Shown here: positions 8,423 through 14,915 of the stretch, in pieces
Numbering within the stretch: the stretch's first letter is position 1
Layout: every line of letters starts with the position of its first letter
DNA from: Chromera velia
Taxonomy: Eukaryota; Sar; Chromeraceae
Reading direction: 5' to 3'
Assembly (NCBI GenBank): GCA_018398765.1
Contig: JAHBMJ010002554.1
Coordinates: 1-14,915 of the forward strand
Length of the DNA: 14,915 bases
Program-made: the position numbers and the translations under genes
The notes under the pieces: model-generated
Database searches by the model: none
What the model saw: the letters and a program-made list of their open reading frames with translations, nothing else
What the model was told of the DNA's origin: nothing

Positions 8423-9350
8423 AACCGCCAGAAAGAGGAAAACGAGGAAAACCAGAGCAACCCCAACCGACGGACCCGTATGGGTTTCACTCCCAGGAGA
8501 GACGGAATCACTCGAACAACCGAGGGCTGCTTCTCCCACCCGATCATGGCACAATTGATCGGGGCAGGAGCCTGAGAGGAAATTCAATCAGAAACATATG
8601 ATGAAGGCAAGCTGACATGCTATAGGCGGGCAGGTTTTGTGAGTTCTCTCACAATGAGGCCAGCACAATAAACACTCTGCAGGACCGCCCCTTCCCCTTC
8701 CCATGCAGAAAGGCCGATTGAGACGCCTCACGGGATTCAAACACACGGCATAAAGAAGGACGCAAAAAACTATCTTTTCAGTGTGATTGGAGCCTTTCCA
8801 ACGACTGTGTACAAGTGATGTGAAAAAACATGTCTCTTCTGCCTGACTTGTTCCTTCTTCCCAATAGCACTTCGAGCCATTCAAGTGCACGTAACAAAAA
8901 TACCTGCCGGTTGTCCTCAGCAGCACTGGGCTTCACCAAGACCATCACCTCCACATCCCATTTTGGGTTACTGTAGAGGTTTAACACGCCCCCTTCTGCA
9001 GCGTCGATTTCAACAACGATGGCGGAGGTCAGTTGAGGTTTCGTATCTTTCGTCTTCGGGTCGCTGGATGGAGTCCCGTCGGCATCTCCCCCATCTCCTG
9101 ATTGCTGTGCACAGGCCTGAATTTTCCCTTGAAGTTCGTTCTTGTCCGTTGTAGTGCATATACCCTGAATTTGCATCTTGCTCGCTGCGTGCACGATATG
9201 ACAGCTGATGGTGACTGCCCCCCTCAAGGACCAGCCGTCTCCCTTCTTCCAGTCAACAATGCGGAAGTGACGGTCAACCTGGTGCACGAAGACATGGTAA
9301 CCTGTCTTGCTCCCGTGCAGAACACAGGCCTGAATCCACTTTTCGGACAT
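3421..9350 (-). CDS. Gene B: ankyrin-repeat protein, 11 exons
   Basis: Minus-strand gene. Exons in transcription order are 9350-8904, 7685-7578, 7114-7016, 6783-6685, 6533-6435, 5910-5812, 5562-5464, 5158-5060, 4754-4656, 3879-3781 and 3486-3421, predicting about 470 residues. Residues 1-149 are an unrecognised region. The next 36 form an ankyrin N-terminal cap (ADLIEAAHKADEMKVKGLL). Eight 33-residue repeats of the form xGxTPLxxAAxxGHxxVVxxLLxAGAxxNK follow, then a 21-residue truncated repeat. Every exon is phase 0-0. Ankyrin repeats form stacked helix-turn-helix units that bind other proteins; no catalytic domain is visible, so a scaffold or adaptor role is inferred. No signal peptide or membrane segment is apparent. 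The start ATG at 9350 is preceded by GCAGCA. The frame stays open 17 codons upstream of ATG, back to a possible acceptor TTGCTTGCAG at 9416-9425, so an upstream exon cannot be excluded. Confidence 0.85.
3781..3879 (-). CDS. Gene B exon 10: ankyrin repeat (99 nt)
   Basis: One 33-residue repeat, from TGATPLFIAAQNGHKEVV to TEKNKGKN. Acceptor is GGGCAG and donor is GTCAGT. The usual AGAD loop is altered to SGTE. Confidence 0.85.
4012..4140. repeat. G/A-rich low-complexity tract in gene B intron
   Basis: Purine-rich on the plus strand, with a run of about ten G near 4016-4026 and further G4-G7 runs, interrupted once by GGCCCTCCC near 4090. In the sense direction of gene B this is pyrimidine-rich. 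No coding signal. Confidence 0.8.
4431..4640. repeat. Compound repeat: (CACT)n/(CCAC)n, (CA)n, (GA)n, (GAAA)n
   Basis: Tetranucleotide CACT/CCAC units span about 4431-4550, CA repeats about 4552-4582, GA repeats about 4587-4614, and GGAA/GAAA units run to 4640, stopping just before the donor of exon 9 at 4655. In gene B's sense strand this reads TTTC, TC, TG, then AGTG. Five CCC tracts with single-base spacers lie at 4460-4478. Confidence 0.95.
4656..4754 (-). CDS. Gene B exon 9: ankyrin repeat (99 nt)
   Basis: 33 residues, from DGATPLYAAAQEGHHKIV to AHRHKAAN. Acceptor is GTGCAG and donor is GTGAGT. The ending RHKA-x-N is shared only with exon 7, suggesting a close relationship between these two units. 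Confidence 0.9.
5060..5158 (-). CDS. Gene B exon 8: ankyrin repeat (99 nt)
   Basis: 33 residues, from NGATPLYAAAQEGSQEVV to ADPNKVTK. The conserved GH is GS here. Acceptor is TTCAG and donor is GTAAGC. Confidence 0.9.
5464..5562 (-). CDS. Gene B exon 7: ankyrin repeat (99 nt)
   Basis: 33 residues, from DGSTPLLIAAAKGHEGVV to AFRHKADN. Acceptor is GGCTGCAG and donor is GTGAGT. The first 11 intron bases (GTGAGTCTCCT) match those after exon 9. Confidence 0.9.
5812..5910 (-). CDS. Gene B exon 6: ankyrin repeat (99 nt)
   Basis: 33 residues, from NGAAPLYVAAQKGHVDVV to ADKNKAAK. Acceptor is GGCTGCAG and donor is GTCATT, a weak match to the usual consensus. There is no ATG-initiated frame here, so simple ORF calling misses this exon; it is recognised by homology to its neighbours. 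Confidence 0.88.
5911..6434 (-). other. Gene B intron 5, no additional exon supported
   Basis: 524 nt between ankyrin exons 5 and 6, longer than most introns between the repeat exons. A segment flanked by AG and GTGAGT at about 6114-6165 was examined and has stops in all three frames. Nothing else recognised. Confidence 0.5.
6435..6533 (-). CDS. Gene B exon 5: ankyrin repeat (99 nt)
   Basis: 33 residues, from DGVTPLWMAAQNGHLDVV to ADKNKTWK, close to the ankyrin consensus. Acceptor is TTCCAG and donor is a consensus GTGAGT. An overlapping longer minus-strand frame is the same DNA read out of register. Confidence 0.9.
6685..6783 (-). CDS. Gene B exon 4: ankyrin repeat (99 nt)
   Basis: 33 residues, from RGAAPLLIAALKGHHGVV to ADKNKVRT. 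Acceptor is TCTGCAG and donor is GTCAGG. The intron to exon 5 is only 151 nt, the shortest between repeat exons. Confidence 0.9.
6950..6968 (+). other. G-quadruplex motif in gene B intron, template-strand side
   Basis: Four GGG tracts (6950-6952, 6954-6956, 6958-6960, 6966-6968) with loops of 1, 1 and 5 nt on the plus strand, opposite to gene B's sense strand. Confidence 0.6.
7016..7114 (-). CDS. Gene B exon 3: ankyrin repeat (99 nt)
   Basis: 33 residues, from EGVTPLYMAAQEGHEGVV to ADENKAKN. Acceptor is GGCTGCAG and donor is GTACGT. This is the first full-length repeat after the cap exon. Confidence 0.9.
7115..7577 (-). other. Gene B intron 2, no further exon supported
   Basis: 463 nt. A CTGCAG|GAT sequence at about 7289-7297 imitates the start of a repeat exon, but the frame reaches a stop within eight codons and no TPL motif follows. 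Confidence 0.5.
7578..7685 (-). CDS. Gene B exon 2: ankyrin N-terminal cap
   Basis: 36 codons, from GTGADLIEAAHKADEMKVKG to DWTDDEEM. The sequence matches the second half of an ankyrin unit (LIEAAHxxDxxxVKxLLxxGV), typical of the first, capping repeat. Acceptor is CTGCAG; the proposed donor is GTCGGG. An alternative donor, GTATGC at 7564-7565 on the plus coordinates, adds four residues in the same phase. Confidence 0.75.
7686..8903 (-). other. Gene B intron 1 with microsatellites
   Basis: About 1.2 kb. It holds a TTTC repeat near 7894-7920 and the CA/GA compound microsatellite at 8339-8418. Long minus-strand frames here are created mainly by the repeats. No further exon could be supported. 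Confidence 0.55.
8339..8418. repeat. Compound microsatellite (CA)24(GA)16
   Basis: Pure CA from 8339 to 8386, then pure GA from 8387 to 8418. In the transcribed direction of gene B it reads (TC)n then (TG)n, the same order as the gene A intron repeat in its own sense direction. Confidence 0.97.
8904..9350 (-). CDS. Gene B exon 1: unrecognised N-terminal region
   Basis: 149 codons from ATG at 9350 to CAG just before donor GTATTT at 8903. Two apparently folded halves, around WIQACVLHGSKTGYHVFVHQ with FRIVDW and around LTSAIVVEIDAAEGGVLNLY with WDVEVMVLV, flank a hydrophilic linker at about residues 82-106 (QQSGDGGDADGTPSSDPKTK). Alternating hydrophobic residues suggest beta strands. No known family recognised. 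Frame and phase fit exon 2. Confidence 0.7.
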
Positions 9351-9644
9351 TGCTGCAGCTACGGGGTCGCAGATTTGGCCCGACTTCCCTTCTTCAGATT
9401 GCGAATGAAGCTTTCTGCAAGCAACAGTAGCCTGTCAGTAGCGTTGTAGCAATCAGTGCAGGGAGCAGGACCGTTGCAGAGCTCGAATTGGAGAAAAGGG
9501 CAATCAGCGCAAGGAAGCTTCTGACAAGATTGCCGAATCGTCACTGGAAAACTATATGTATGAGTACAAGCAGCTTTCAGTGCAGGGACTGGCTGCCAGG
9601 AATTTAATATTCGGCTATTCGAGCTGCAATAGTGCCCTTGCAAT

Positions 9645-9673
9645 GCATATGCATATGCGTTACATGCATATGC
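9645..9673. promoter_or_regulatory. Three GCATATGC palindromes
   Basis: Octamer GCATATGC at 9645-9652, 9651-9658 (overlapping) and 9666-9673. Clustered self-complementary octamers in a divergent promoter region are candidate transcription-factor sites; the factor is unknown. Confidence 0.4.
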
Positions 9674-9776
9674 CACAATCGGCAGAGTCAGAATCGGCTA
9701 AGTGCAGCATGTTTTGACGCACGCGGAGCTCGATGTGCGCGCCTTGAATCGGACCGATGTCAGAAACTGTCACTCT

Positions 9777-9802
9777 TATATATATGCAGTATATATATGC
9801 AG
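9777..9802. repeat. Perfect tandem 13-mer TATATATATGCAG x2
   Basis: Units 9777-9789 and 9790-9802 are identical. The AT-rich part could act as a TATA-like element for either flanking gene. Confidence 0.9.
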
Positions 9803-9988
9803 TGGATGAATCCGGCCCTCCCTCTAGACATAGACAGTCTCTGATACAGATGAATGGACTGCCAGTCAGTGTCAGACCGCAGTCTGGCTGCATGACGGTA
9901 AGGATAATTGGGTCCATCGTGCGGTCTGGTTTCTGAATTACAATTAAAACGCCCTCATTCCGTCTGTCTACACCATACAGCCGTCTCC

Positions 9989-9999
9989 TATATATATAT
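9989..9999 (+). promoter_or_regulatory. TA run upstream of gene C start
   Basis: TATATATATAT ends 21 nt before the proposed ATG at 10021. If it is a TATA box, transcription would start almost at the ATG, so it may instead belong to a 5' UTR intron ending in TTTTTTCAAG directly before ATG. Confidence 0.25.
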
Positions 10000-10020
10000 C
10001 TGTCCTAGGGTTTTTTCAAG

Positions 10021-10409
10021 ATGCAGGCCAGATTCCCTTCACAAAATACGGGGAACGCCCCATCGAAATCTCCGCCATCGCAGCCGCCGCCAGGGTACCG
10101 ACCGTCAGCATCGCCTTCCTCCTTGCCGTCTGTCTCCTCTATTGCTTCCCCGCACAATGTTGACAGGGCAGAAAGAGAAAGGCAGAGGAGGGAGATGCAG
10201 CACTTGACCGCCTTGGCACAGCCTCTGACTGTGATCGGAGAGGTCCTGCCGGCTCTGGAAAGGAAGGGAAAAGACCCGGCAGTCTGGAAACAGGAGTCAG
10301 TCAATGTGAAAATTGCAGTGCGGGACTCACATTTTTCAGACGCAAGAGAAGGGTTGAGGGTAAGCATAGCTCAGACAAAGGTCAAGGACGATTCACCCAG
10401 CCAGGAAAG
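10021..10409 (+). CDS. Gene C exon 1
   Basis: ATG at 10021 directly follows AG, so the start could sit at an exon boundary. The frame is open for 129 codons plus two bases to donor GTACTT at 10410. An in-frame GTAAGC at 10360, closer to the usual donor consensus, could end the exon after 113 codons. The 16 extra codons (VSIAQTKVKDDSPSQE) look protein-like. Confidence 0.65.
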
Positions 10410-11798
10410 GTACTTTTCTTCTGTGGCGAGCTGTTTGCAAATGAGTCTATGGTGCGGTTTGGCGTAGGCATGTATGCAAATGGATGAGCGTGCATCTGTG
10501 TGGGCTGTCGCCTGGAATGCCCCCCCAGCGGTCCGCCCTTCGATGAACTTTGAAGTCTTATATGAAAATACTCTTGTTCACCGTCTACATGACACGGGGA
10601 AGGATAGCATGGCAGACAGAATACAAGCGATTGAATTGTCTGTCCTTTCTGCTGTTCCTGGCTGTTTTGGCTACCAGGCACCTCCACCACATACACATTG
10701 GTCACATTCGGCATGCGCCTCGATCTATTAGCCACACACCAGCGCATTCACTGATCCATATGTTTCCATCCATCTGCCTGCCTTCCTGTCTTCCTAACCC
10801 TGCCCATCCGATGCTGTCTGACCCTCCCGCCCTGAGGAATCGACAAAACGGCTGGAGCAAGACTGTATGTATCTCTTTGTCCATGCTGCATTTCTTCACA
10901 TCCCCTTCGGTGCGCTTTTCGACATCGGAGAATGGGCGAAGTTCTCTGTTCCTCCCACTCCCTCTCACTTCCCCTTCATCGTGGTGCGTGCAGACTGCTC
11001 TCTAAGGCCGAGACGCTGAGTCGAACGAGGGTGATTTTGAACGAGTGGATCGGTGCAGTGGTCAGTGAACACTTGTTAACATAGAGAAAAAGCATATAGA
11101 CAGCCCAGGCGTTTCAAGACGCAGGCATGGATGCAGGCTGACGGTCTCTCTTCCACCGGTAGAATGAGCCGGGGTGCGAAAAGGCGGCAGCGAAAAAAAA
11201 GGTCTGGCAATTGGAGCCAGGAGGGGAAAAGCACCTGCCAGTGATTTGTGAAGTTTTCGTTTCTCCTTCTTGCACTGGCCAGGCAGTGAATTGAATTTTT
11301 TTGTTTGTAGCCCGACTTCTTTTTCGATACCCCCATCCGCTAGCGACCCGTGGGATTCCTTTCACTCGCTTCCTTGATTCGATCTCATCCCTGACCATTG
11401 ATTGCAATCCACACATTTATATGCAGGATGCATACCGCAATTTCCTCCAGCACGAGCAGTCCGCGATCGAATGGACGAGAAACAGAGCACAGCAGCAACA
11501 GCAGCAACTGCTACTACAACAAAATCTCAAAGCCCCCCCGACTGCGGCTGCCGGTCAACCAAACGCTCCTGACGCTCACCGCTCTGTGCCCTCTCCACTG
11601 CCAGTGAAGGCTCAGGCTCAACACGAGCAGCAGCAGCCGTCTCAAGCCGGTCCGAGTCCTGCAATGCCCGCAGCATCTGAACAGGACGCCATGATGCAGT
11701 CTCAGCAGTCTGTTGAACAACCGGACGCGTCCAGGAAACGGCCGTTCCCCGGCCCGGACGATGCAGAACTAGAACTAGAACTAGAACCCGAATTGTGA
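10021..11798 (+). CDS. Gene C: Pro/Ser-rich, helical, polyglutamine protein
   Basis: Three-exon model: 10021-10409, 10994-11060 and 11427-11798 (TGA 11796-11798), about 275 residues. Residues 1-47 are Pro/Ser-rich. A charged ERERQRREMQ segment (about residues 51-60) leads into a probable helical core. From about residue 165, NRAQQQQQQLLLQQ forms a polyglutamine tract, followed by Pro/Ala/Gln-rich sequence, a basic SRKRPF and an acidic ELELELEPEL end. Phases are consistent: the first junction completes Arg and the second is phase 0. A simpler two-exon model uses GTAAGC at 10360 and also joins 11427 in frame. Poly-Gln and helical composition are common in nuclear transcription-related proteins, but no family is recognised, so that is only a suggestion. 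It diverges from gene B and converges on gene D. Confidence 0.6.
10410..10993 (+). other. Gene C intron 1, nothing further seen
   Basis: 584 nt ending GGTGCGTGCAG. A 151-codon plus-strand frame overlaps it and continues into exon 2 in another register; it has no splice support and its composition looks random, so it is not called. Confidence 0.45.
10994..11060 (+). CDS. Gene C exon 2
   Basis: 67 nt: one base completing Arg, then 22 codons (LLSKAETLSRTRVILNEWIG, Ala, Val). Acceptor is GTGCGTGCAG and donor is GTCAGT. The hydrophobic spacing suits an amphipathic helix continuing into the next exon (DAYRNFLQHEQSAIEW). Confidence 0.5.
11061..11426 (+). other. Gene C intron 2, nothing further seen
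   Basis: 366 nt, beginning GTCAGT and ending TTTATATGCAG. No repeat or RNA gene recognised. Confidence 0.45.
11427..11798 (+). CDS. Gene C terminal exon
   Basis: 123 codons plus TGA after acceptor TTTATATGCAG. It carries the DAYRNFLQHEQSAIEW helix, the polyglutamine tract (CAG/CAA mixed) and an acidic tail made by a tandem GAACTA repeat at about 11767-11787. Mixed codons argue that the Gln tract is selected protein sequence and not a raw CAG microsatellite. Confidence 0.75.
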   Translation, partial: DAYRNFLQHEQSAIEWTRNRAQQQQQQLLLQQNLKAPPTAAAGQPNAPDAHRSVPSPLPVKAQAQHEQQQPSQAGPSPAMPAASEQDAMMQSQQSVEQPDASRKRPFPGPDDAELELELEPEL

Positions 11799-12628
11799 CT
11801 TGTGAGGCCAAAAGATGCTAAAAGATCATGTCTGCATATCATCGCAGCATACGTCTGCCAGATCACCGCTCCAAGTTAAAGGCCTGCGTTAATTGTCTCC
11901 CTCCTCTTCACTGTGGCACCCTGCTCTTGATCCCACATTCGGCTAGACATTCGGTACAATCCTATCCCGCCGTGAGTCCTCTGACACACTGACAGTCTTC
12001 TTTAGACGATTTTAGATGAAGGAATTGGAAGGACTATATCATCCAAACACAAGACATATACTAAAACGAGTCTTTAAACGACTAGATGCATGTCAACCCA
12101 AACGAACACCTAGACTGTGACTAACTGTGATAAACACATGATATATATACTCAGGAAACGAAGCTTACCTATTTGCAATTAACTTGAATTCAGTAAAATT
12201 CTGGATTGAATAGTGCAATGAATACTAATTAAGTATTATATGACTGCTAATAATTTTTATGTCAACTATATACACTAGACATGCATCTATCCGATCTAGG
12301 ATCCGATTCAATCAAAGTTAAGTTGAGTTGAGTTAAATACAAGTACGTTCTCATAGTTCTAGTCGTAGCTATAGTTGTATACTACTCTAAATACCAGCTA
12401 ATTAATAGTATTCTAACACTATGTACACGTTGACATACTTAATACTACTATAGCTGTGTTTCACGAACTAGTTCATGAAATTAATCCTAGAACATGGTAA
12501 CATAAAATAATTTATCTTTGATTATCATTCTAGTTATGATTCCGAGTTATGTGATTTGTAATTCAGTTTCACTGGCACACATTCTTATAGCATAGATTTG
12601 TATAAATTTATGTCAGACCATGCATAAG
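11799..12628. other. AT-rich convergent intergenic region between genes C and D
   Basis: No coding region. The first 200 nt have ordinary composition. From about 12000 the DNA is AT-rich; 12181-12240, for example, has 14 G/C in 60 bases. It should include both 3' UTRs. No canonical AATAAA stands out on the gene D side. Confidence 0.7.
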
Positions 12629-14877
12629 TCATACATGTTCTAAATCAGCGTGCTGCTGTGCTTCATGCTGTTGTCGTCCAACCTGACCACAATCTTCTTC
12701 GCTTTCATTTGTCATCTTCACTGGAGAAACACCAGGCTTTGAGTTGGATTTTATACTTTCATCCCCAGCACATGTGTCTGTAGACCTGCAGACGGGTCCC
12801 CCCCCTTCGCCACTTTGGAATTCAGAAGGCAGACAGCGGGCGGGGGAGGAGACTGAATCAGGCTTTTCCCCGTCAGCGGTGTGAGGAGGTGGCAGAAGGG
12901 AAGCGGTATTATGCATCTCACCGTCTGTTTCAGGAGAGAGGCGCAAAGTGTGGAGACCATTTGAGAGAGAGGAAGAGGGACCCACAGGAACAGGGGGAAA
13001 AGCTCGAAATCGAGAAGGAGAGGGGGAAGACGATTTGCTTACAGACTGTTGTTTTTTCATTGAACGGTCGGAAGTCGACCTGCTCAAATCCATATTCGTC
13101 TGCTGTACAGTCATTGTCTCCTCTCCACAACCACATTTTTCCTCCTCTTCCTTCCCTTCATGCGAATCTGAGGGACCAGCCGGCGTCTCCTCTTCTCTTT
13201 CTCTTTCCTGAGATGAGGAAACAGAAGGTGTCACTAGAGCTCTCTCTCTAGTCACGGGGGAACCCTCAAGGGCTGTCTCTCCCCCCACCCCTCCGCCTCC
13301 CGCACCCCCCACCGGTGTAGACGGAAAGAGGATTCTAGGCGGGCTGGCACCCCCCGACCCTCGGGGAGCCCTGCTTGAAGAGGAAGAGGGAGCACCCTCC
13401 CCCCCCCTACCTCCTCCTACTGGAGTGATGAAACCGAACGGCCTGGCGGCGCCCGTTTGCATCATAGGGCTCCTTTGCCACTCTGCCCCGTCTTCCGACA
13501 GAATGCGCCGCCGCCTTGCCCACCGACTCGGCCGTCGCCTGTCTCCTCCTGCCTCTACCCACAACCCGCCCCTCCCTCTGAGACGATCCAGACCCTGGTG
13601 CCCTCTCCCCCTTCCCCCCACCGACTCCGACCCCCCAGACCCACAGACAGGCTGCTGCTGCAGATCTGTAGAGCCGCATGATCCGAACAGAGGCGTCGTC
13701 TCCGCACATGCGGGTGTCAGGGGTGACAAGGGGGTGACGCTCATCTCGGGGCTTCTTTGTGTGTTCAGACGGGCCTCATCGGACTCAGACCAATCGCCCC
13801 TCACGCCGCCATCGAGTTGGTCGCCTTCCTCAAGAGCGCAAGAAATAGCGCGACAAGGAGGGACCCCCTCTGGGGACTGCTGCTGTGCGTTTGATGGCGG
13901 CAATATGCTGCTGTGCTCTTGGAACGAACGGGAGAACGTCCGTGGCATCGGGGTGTTCCCGTGAGGTTCTCCGGGAGACTCTCGCTCGTCCGCTGAGACA
14001 GACACAGGAGCTGATGGGGAATGACTGACACGCGGAGACTTTGCAACTTTGAAAGAGGCTGAAGCCGCAGACATATTACTGGGACTCTGGGATGGAGGCG
14101 GAGGCGCAAAAGGGCGACGGGATGAAAGGGACTGGGGCGAGGAGAAAGGGAGGGGTCTGCCGATTGCCGTCATGGACCTTGACGGGTCTCCTCTGTCAAT
14201 TTGGGGAGTGAGGGCAGCATTCTGAGGAGAGGGCCGGGAGGAGTGTTTGGATCCGGCCGTGCCGTCTCCTTCCTTTAAAGTGCTACTGCCTCTCTGACTC
14301 TGCTGAGGGTGTGGCACGGGGGTGTGGGAGGGATGGATGCCGCCGGAGGATCCTGAAGCAGAAGAAGAAGCAGAGGAGCGGAACACGGTATTGATTCGGA
14401 GACTTCCTTTGCCCTTTTTTGACTCTCCCCAAGACAGAGCGCCAGGCTGCTGTGCCGCGGTGGTTGCGGCACTTGCGAATGGGGTGGGGAAAGCCGGCAT
14501 CCCTATTTCCTCTTCCTCACTCTTCCTCTGGCCCTCACACGGGGACAACTGAAAGAACTCTTCGCCGTCTGGATCAAGGGAGCAGCCGAGACCTGCCGTC
14601 TCGGAGAGTCCTCCTGAAGGACGGTTTGAGAGGGGTTGGAGTTGTCCCTGTCCCTGTCTGGCTGCGGGGAGCGGTGCAGCTGCCGGGAGGGGCAAGAGGC
14701 CGAAGCCGAAGTTGGGGTTTCCGTCTCTGTGAGATGAAGAGAGAGATGGGACGGCAGCAAGGGCGGAGAGGGAGGACGCCGAAGAGCTCGGTGTACAGGG
14801 CGGAGAGTCGCATGGGTACACAGAGAGTACCGGGGATGAGAGACGGGACGAGACGGATAGTGAGGGGGTTGAGGGAA
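12629..14877 (-). CDS. Gene D: large Ser/Pro/Gly-rich protein, 5'-partial exon
   Basis: A single open frame of about 748 codons ends at TGA 12629-12631. The frame continues to 14899 but has no ATG near its upstream end. A good acceptor (TTGTCTGTGTGTGTGCGTGCAG-type, pyrimidine-rich) places the exon start at 14877, with the first exon(s) outside the window. The protein is dominated by Ser, Pro, Gly and charged residues with many SP/TP pairs (potential proline-directed phosphorylation sites). It has a strongly basic patch near exon residue 445 (RRRPSRWARRRR), two similar glycine-rich segments (FGFITPVGGG and ILFPSTPVGGAGGG), and a Lys/Ser-rich stretch (MKKQQSVSKSSSPSPSRFR). No folded domain, signal peptide or membrane segment is visible; mostly intrinsic disorder is inferred. 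The length without a stop, in GC-rich DNA amid AT-rich flanks, supports real coding. Opposite-strand frames inside it are shadows. Confidence 0.7.
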
Positions 14878-14899
14878 CTGCACGCACACACACAGACAA

Positions 14900-14915
14900 G
14901 GGGGGGGGGGGGGGG
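14900..14915. repeat. G homopolymer at right edge
   Basis: Sixteen consecutive G end the window, just upstream of the proposed splice acceptor of gene D. In gene D's sense direction it is a C run that would be part of its pyrimidine tract. Confidence 0.9.

Larger units (their letters stand above)
9351..10020. promoter_or_regulatory. Divergent intergenic region between genes B and C
   Basis: 670 bp between the proposed starts of two divergently transcribed genes, so it probably carries both promoters. It contains three GCATATGC palindromes (9645-9673), a perfect tandem 13-mer (9777-9802), a 9-bp inverted repeat (9873-9881 with 9920-9928) and a TA run at 9989-9999. A Cys-rich minus-strand frame at 9359-9676 has no clear splice link and is not called. 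Confidence 0.5.

Noticed and set aside
8081-8601. Overlapping frames on both strands across the CA/GA microsatellite
   Set aside because: Dinucleotide repeats keep several frames open by chance (Thr-His, Arg-Glu, Cys-Val, Leu-Ser runs).
9359-9676. Cys-rich minus-strand frame upstream of gene B (CxxC-like pairs)
   Set aside because: It is in a different frame from exon 1, no clear donor joins it in phase, and it covers the likely divergent promoter. It could still be an upstream exon if transcripts show it.
10550-11005. 151-codon plus-strand frame within gene C introns
   Set aside because: Composition looks random, there is no domain, and it conflicts with the phase-consistent exon model.
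13425-13964. 179-codon plus-strand frame opposite gene D
   Set aside because: Antisense shadow of a GC-rich, low-complexity coding exon.

Overview
The window is eukaryotic nuclear DNA. It has no ribosome-binding-site/operon structure. Coding sequence is split into short exons flanked by GT...AG introns, and the introns are full of dinucleotide and tetranucleotide repeats. Base composition is mixed, with two strongly AT-rich blocks. Compact spliced genes, ankyrin repeats encoded one per exon, TGCATGCA-type motifs and composition suggest an alveolate alga of the chromerid type (Chromera-like). That assignment is an inference from style, not proof. Both edges are G homopolymer runs, so the window may be a whole contig or may stop at assembly breaks.

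Layout: four gene models on alternating strands. (A) About 105-2382, plus strand, 5'-partial: five reconstructed exons of a small protein that may be a divergent GNAT-type acetyltransferase. (B) 3421-9350, minus strand: an ankyrin-repeat protein of about 470 residues in 11 exons. A 149-residue unrecognised N-terminal region is followed by an ankyrin cap exon, eight exons of exactly 99 nt that each encode one 33-residue repeat in phase 0, and a short last exon whose repeat is cut by a stop codon. (C) 10021-11798, plus strand: three exons, about 275 residues, Pro/Ser-rich N-terminus, helical core, polyglutamine and an acidic Glu-Leu tail. (D) 12629-14877, minus strand, 5'-partial: one exon of about 750 codons encoding a Ser/Pro/Gly-rich, probably disordered protein.

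Genes A/B and C/D converge, and both convergent intergenic regions (about 2530-3420 and 12000-12630) are AT-rich. Genes B and C diverge from a 670-bp region (9351-10020) that holds clustered palindromes, a tandem 13-mer and a TA run, and is the likely shared promoter region. The main points of interest are the strict one-repeat-per-exon architecture, the repeated use of splice donors with C at +3 (GTCAGT and relatives) in genes on both strands, compound (CT)n(GT)n microsatellites lying in the same sense orientation in three introns, and an intron holding tandem GTGAGT-like decoy donors plus a G-quadruplex motif. No tRNA, rRNA, CRISPR array or recognisable transposon was seen. All exon models come from reading frames, splice dinucleotides and phase consistency only; no transcript data were available.
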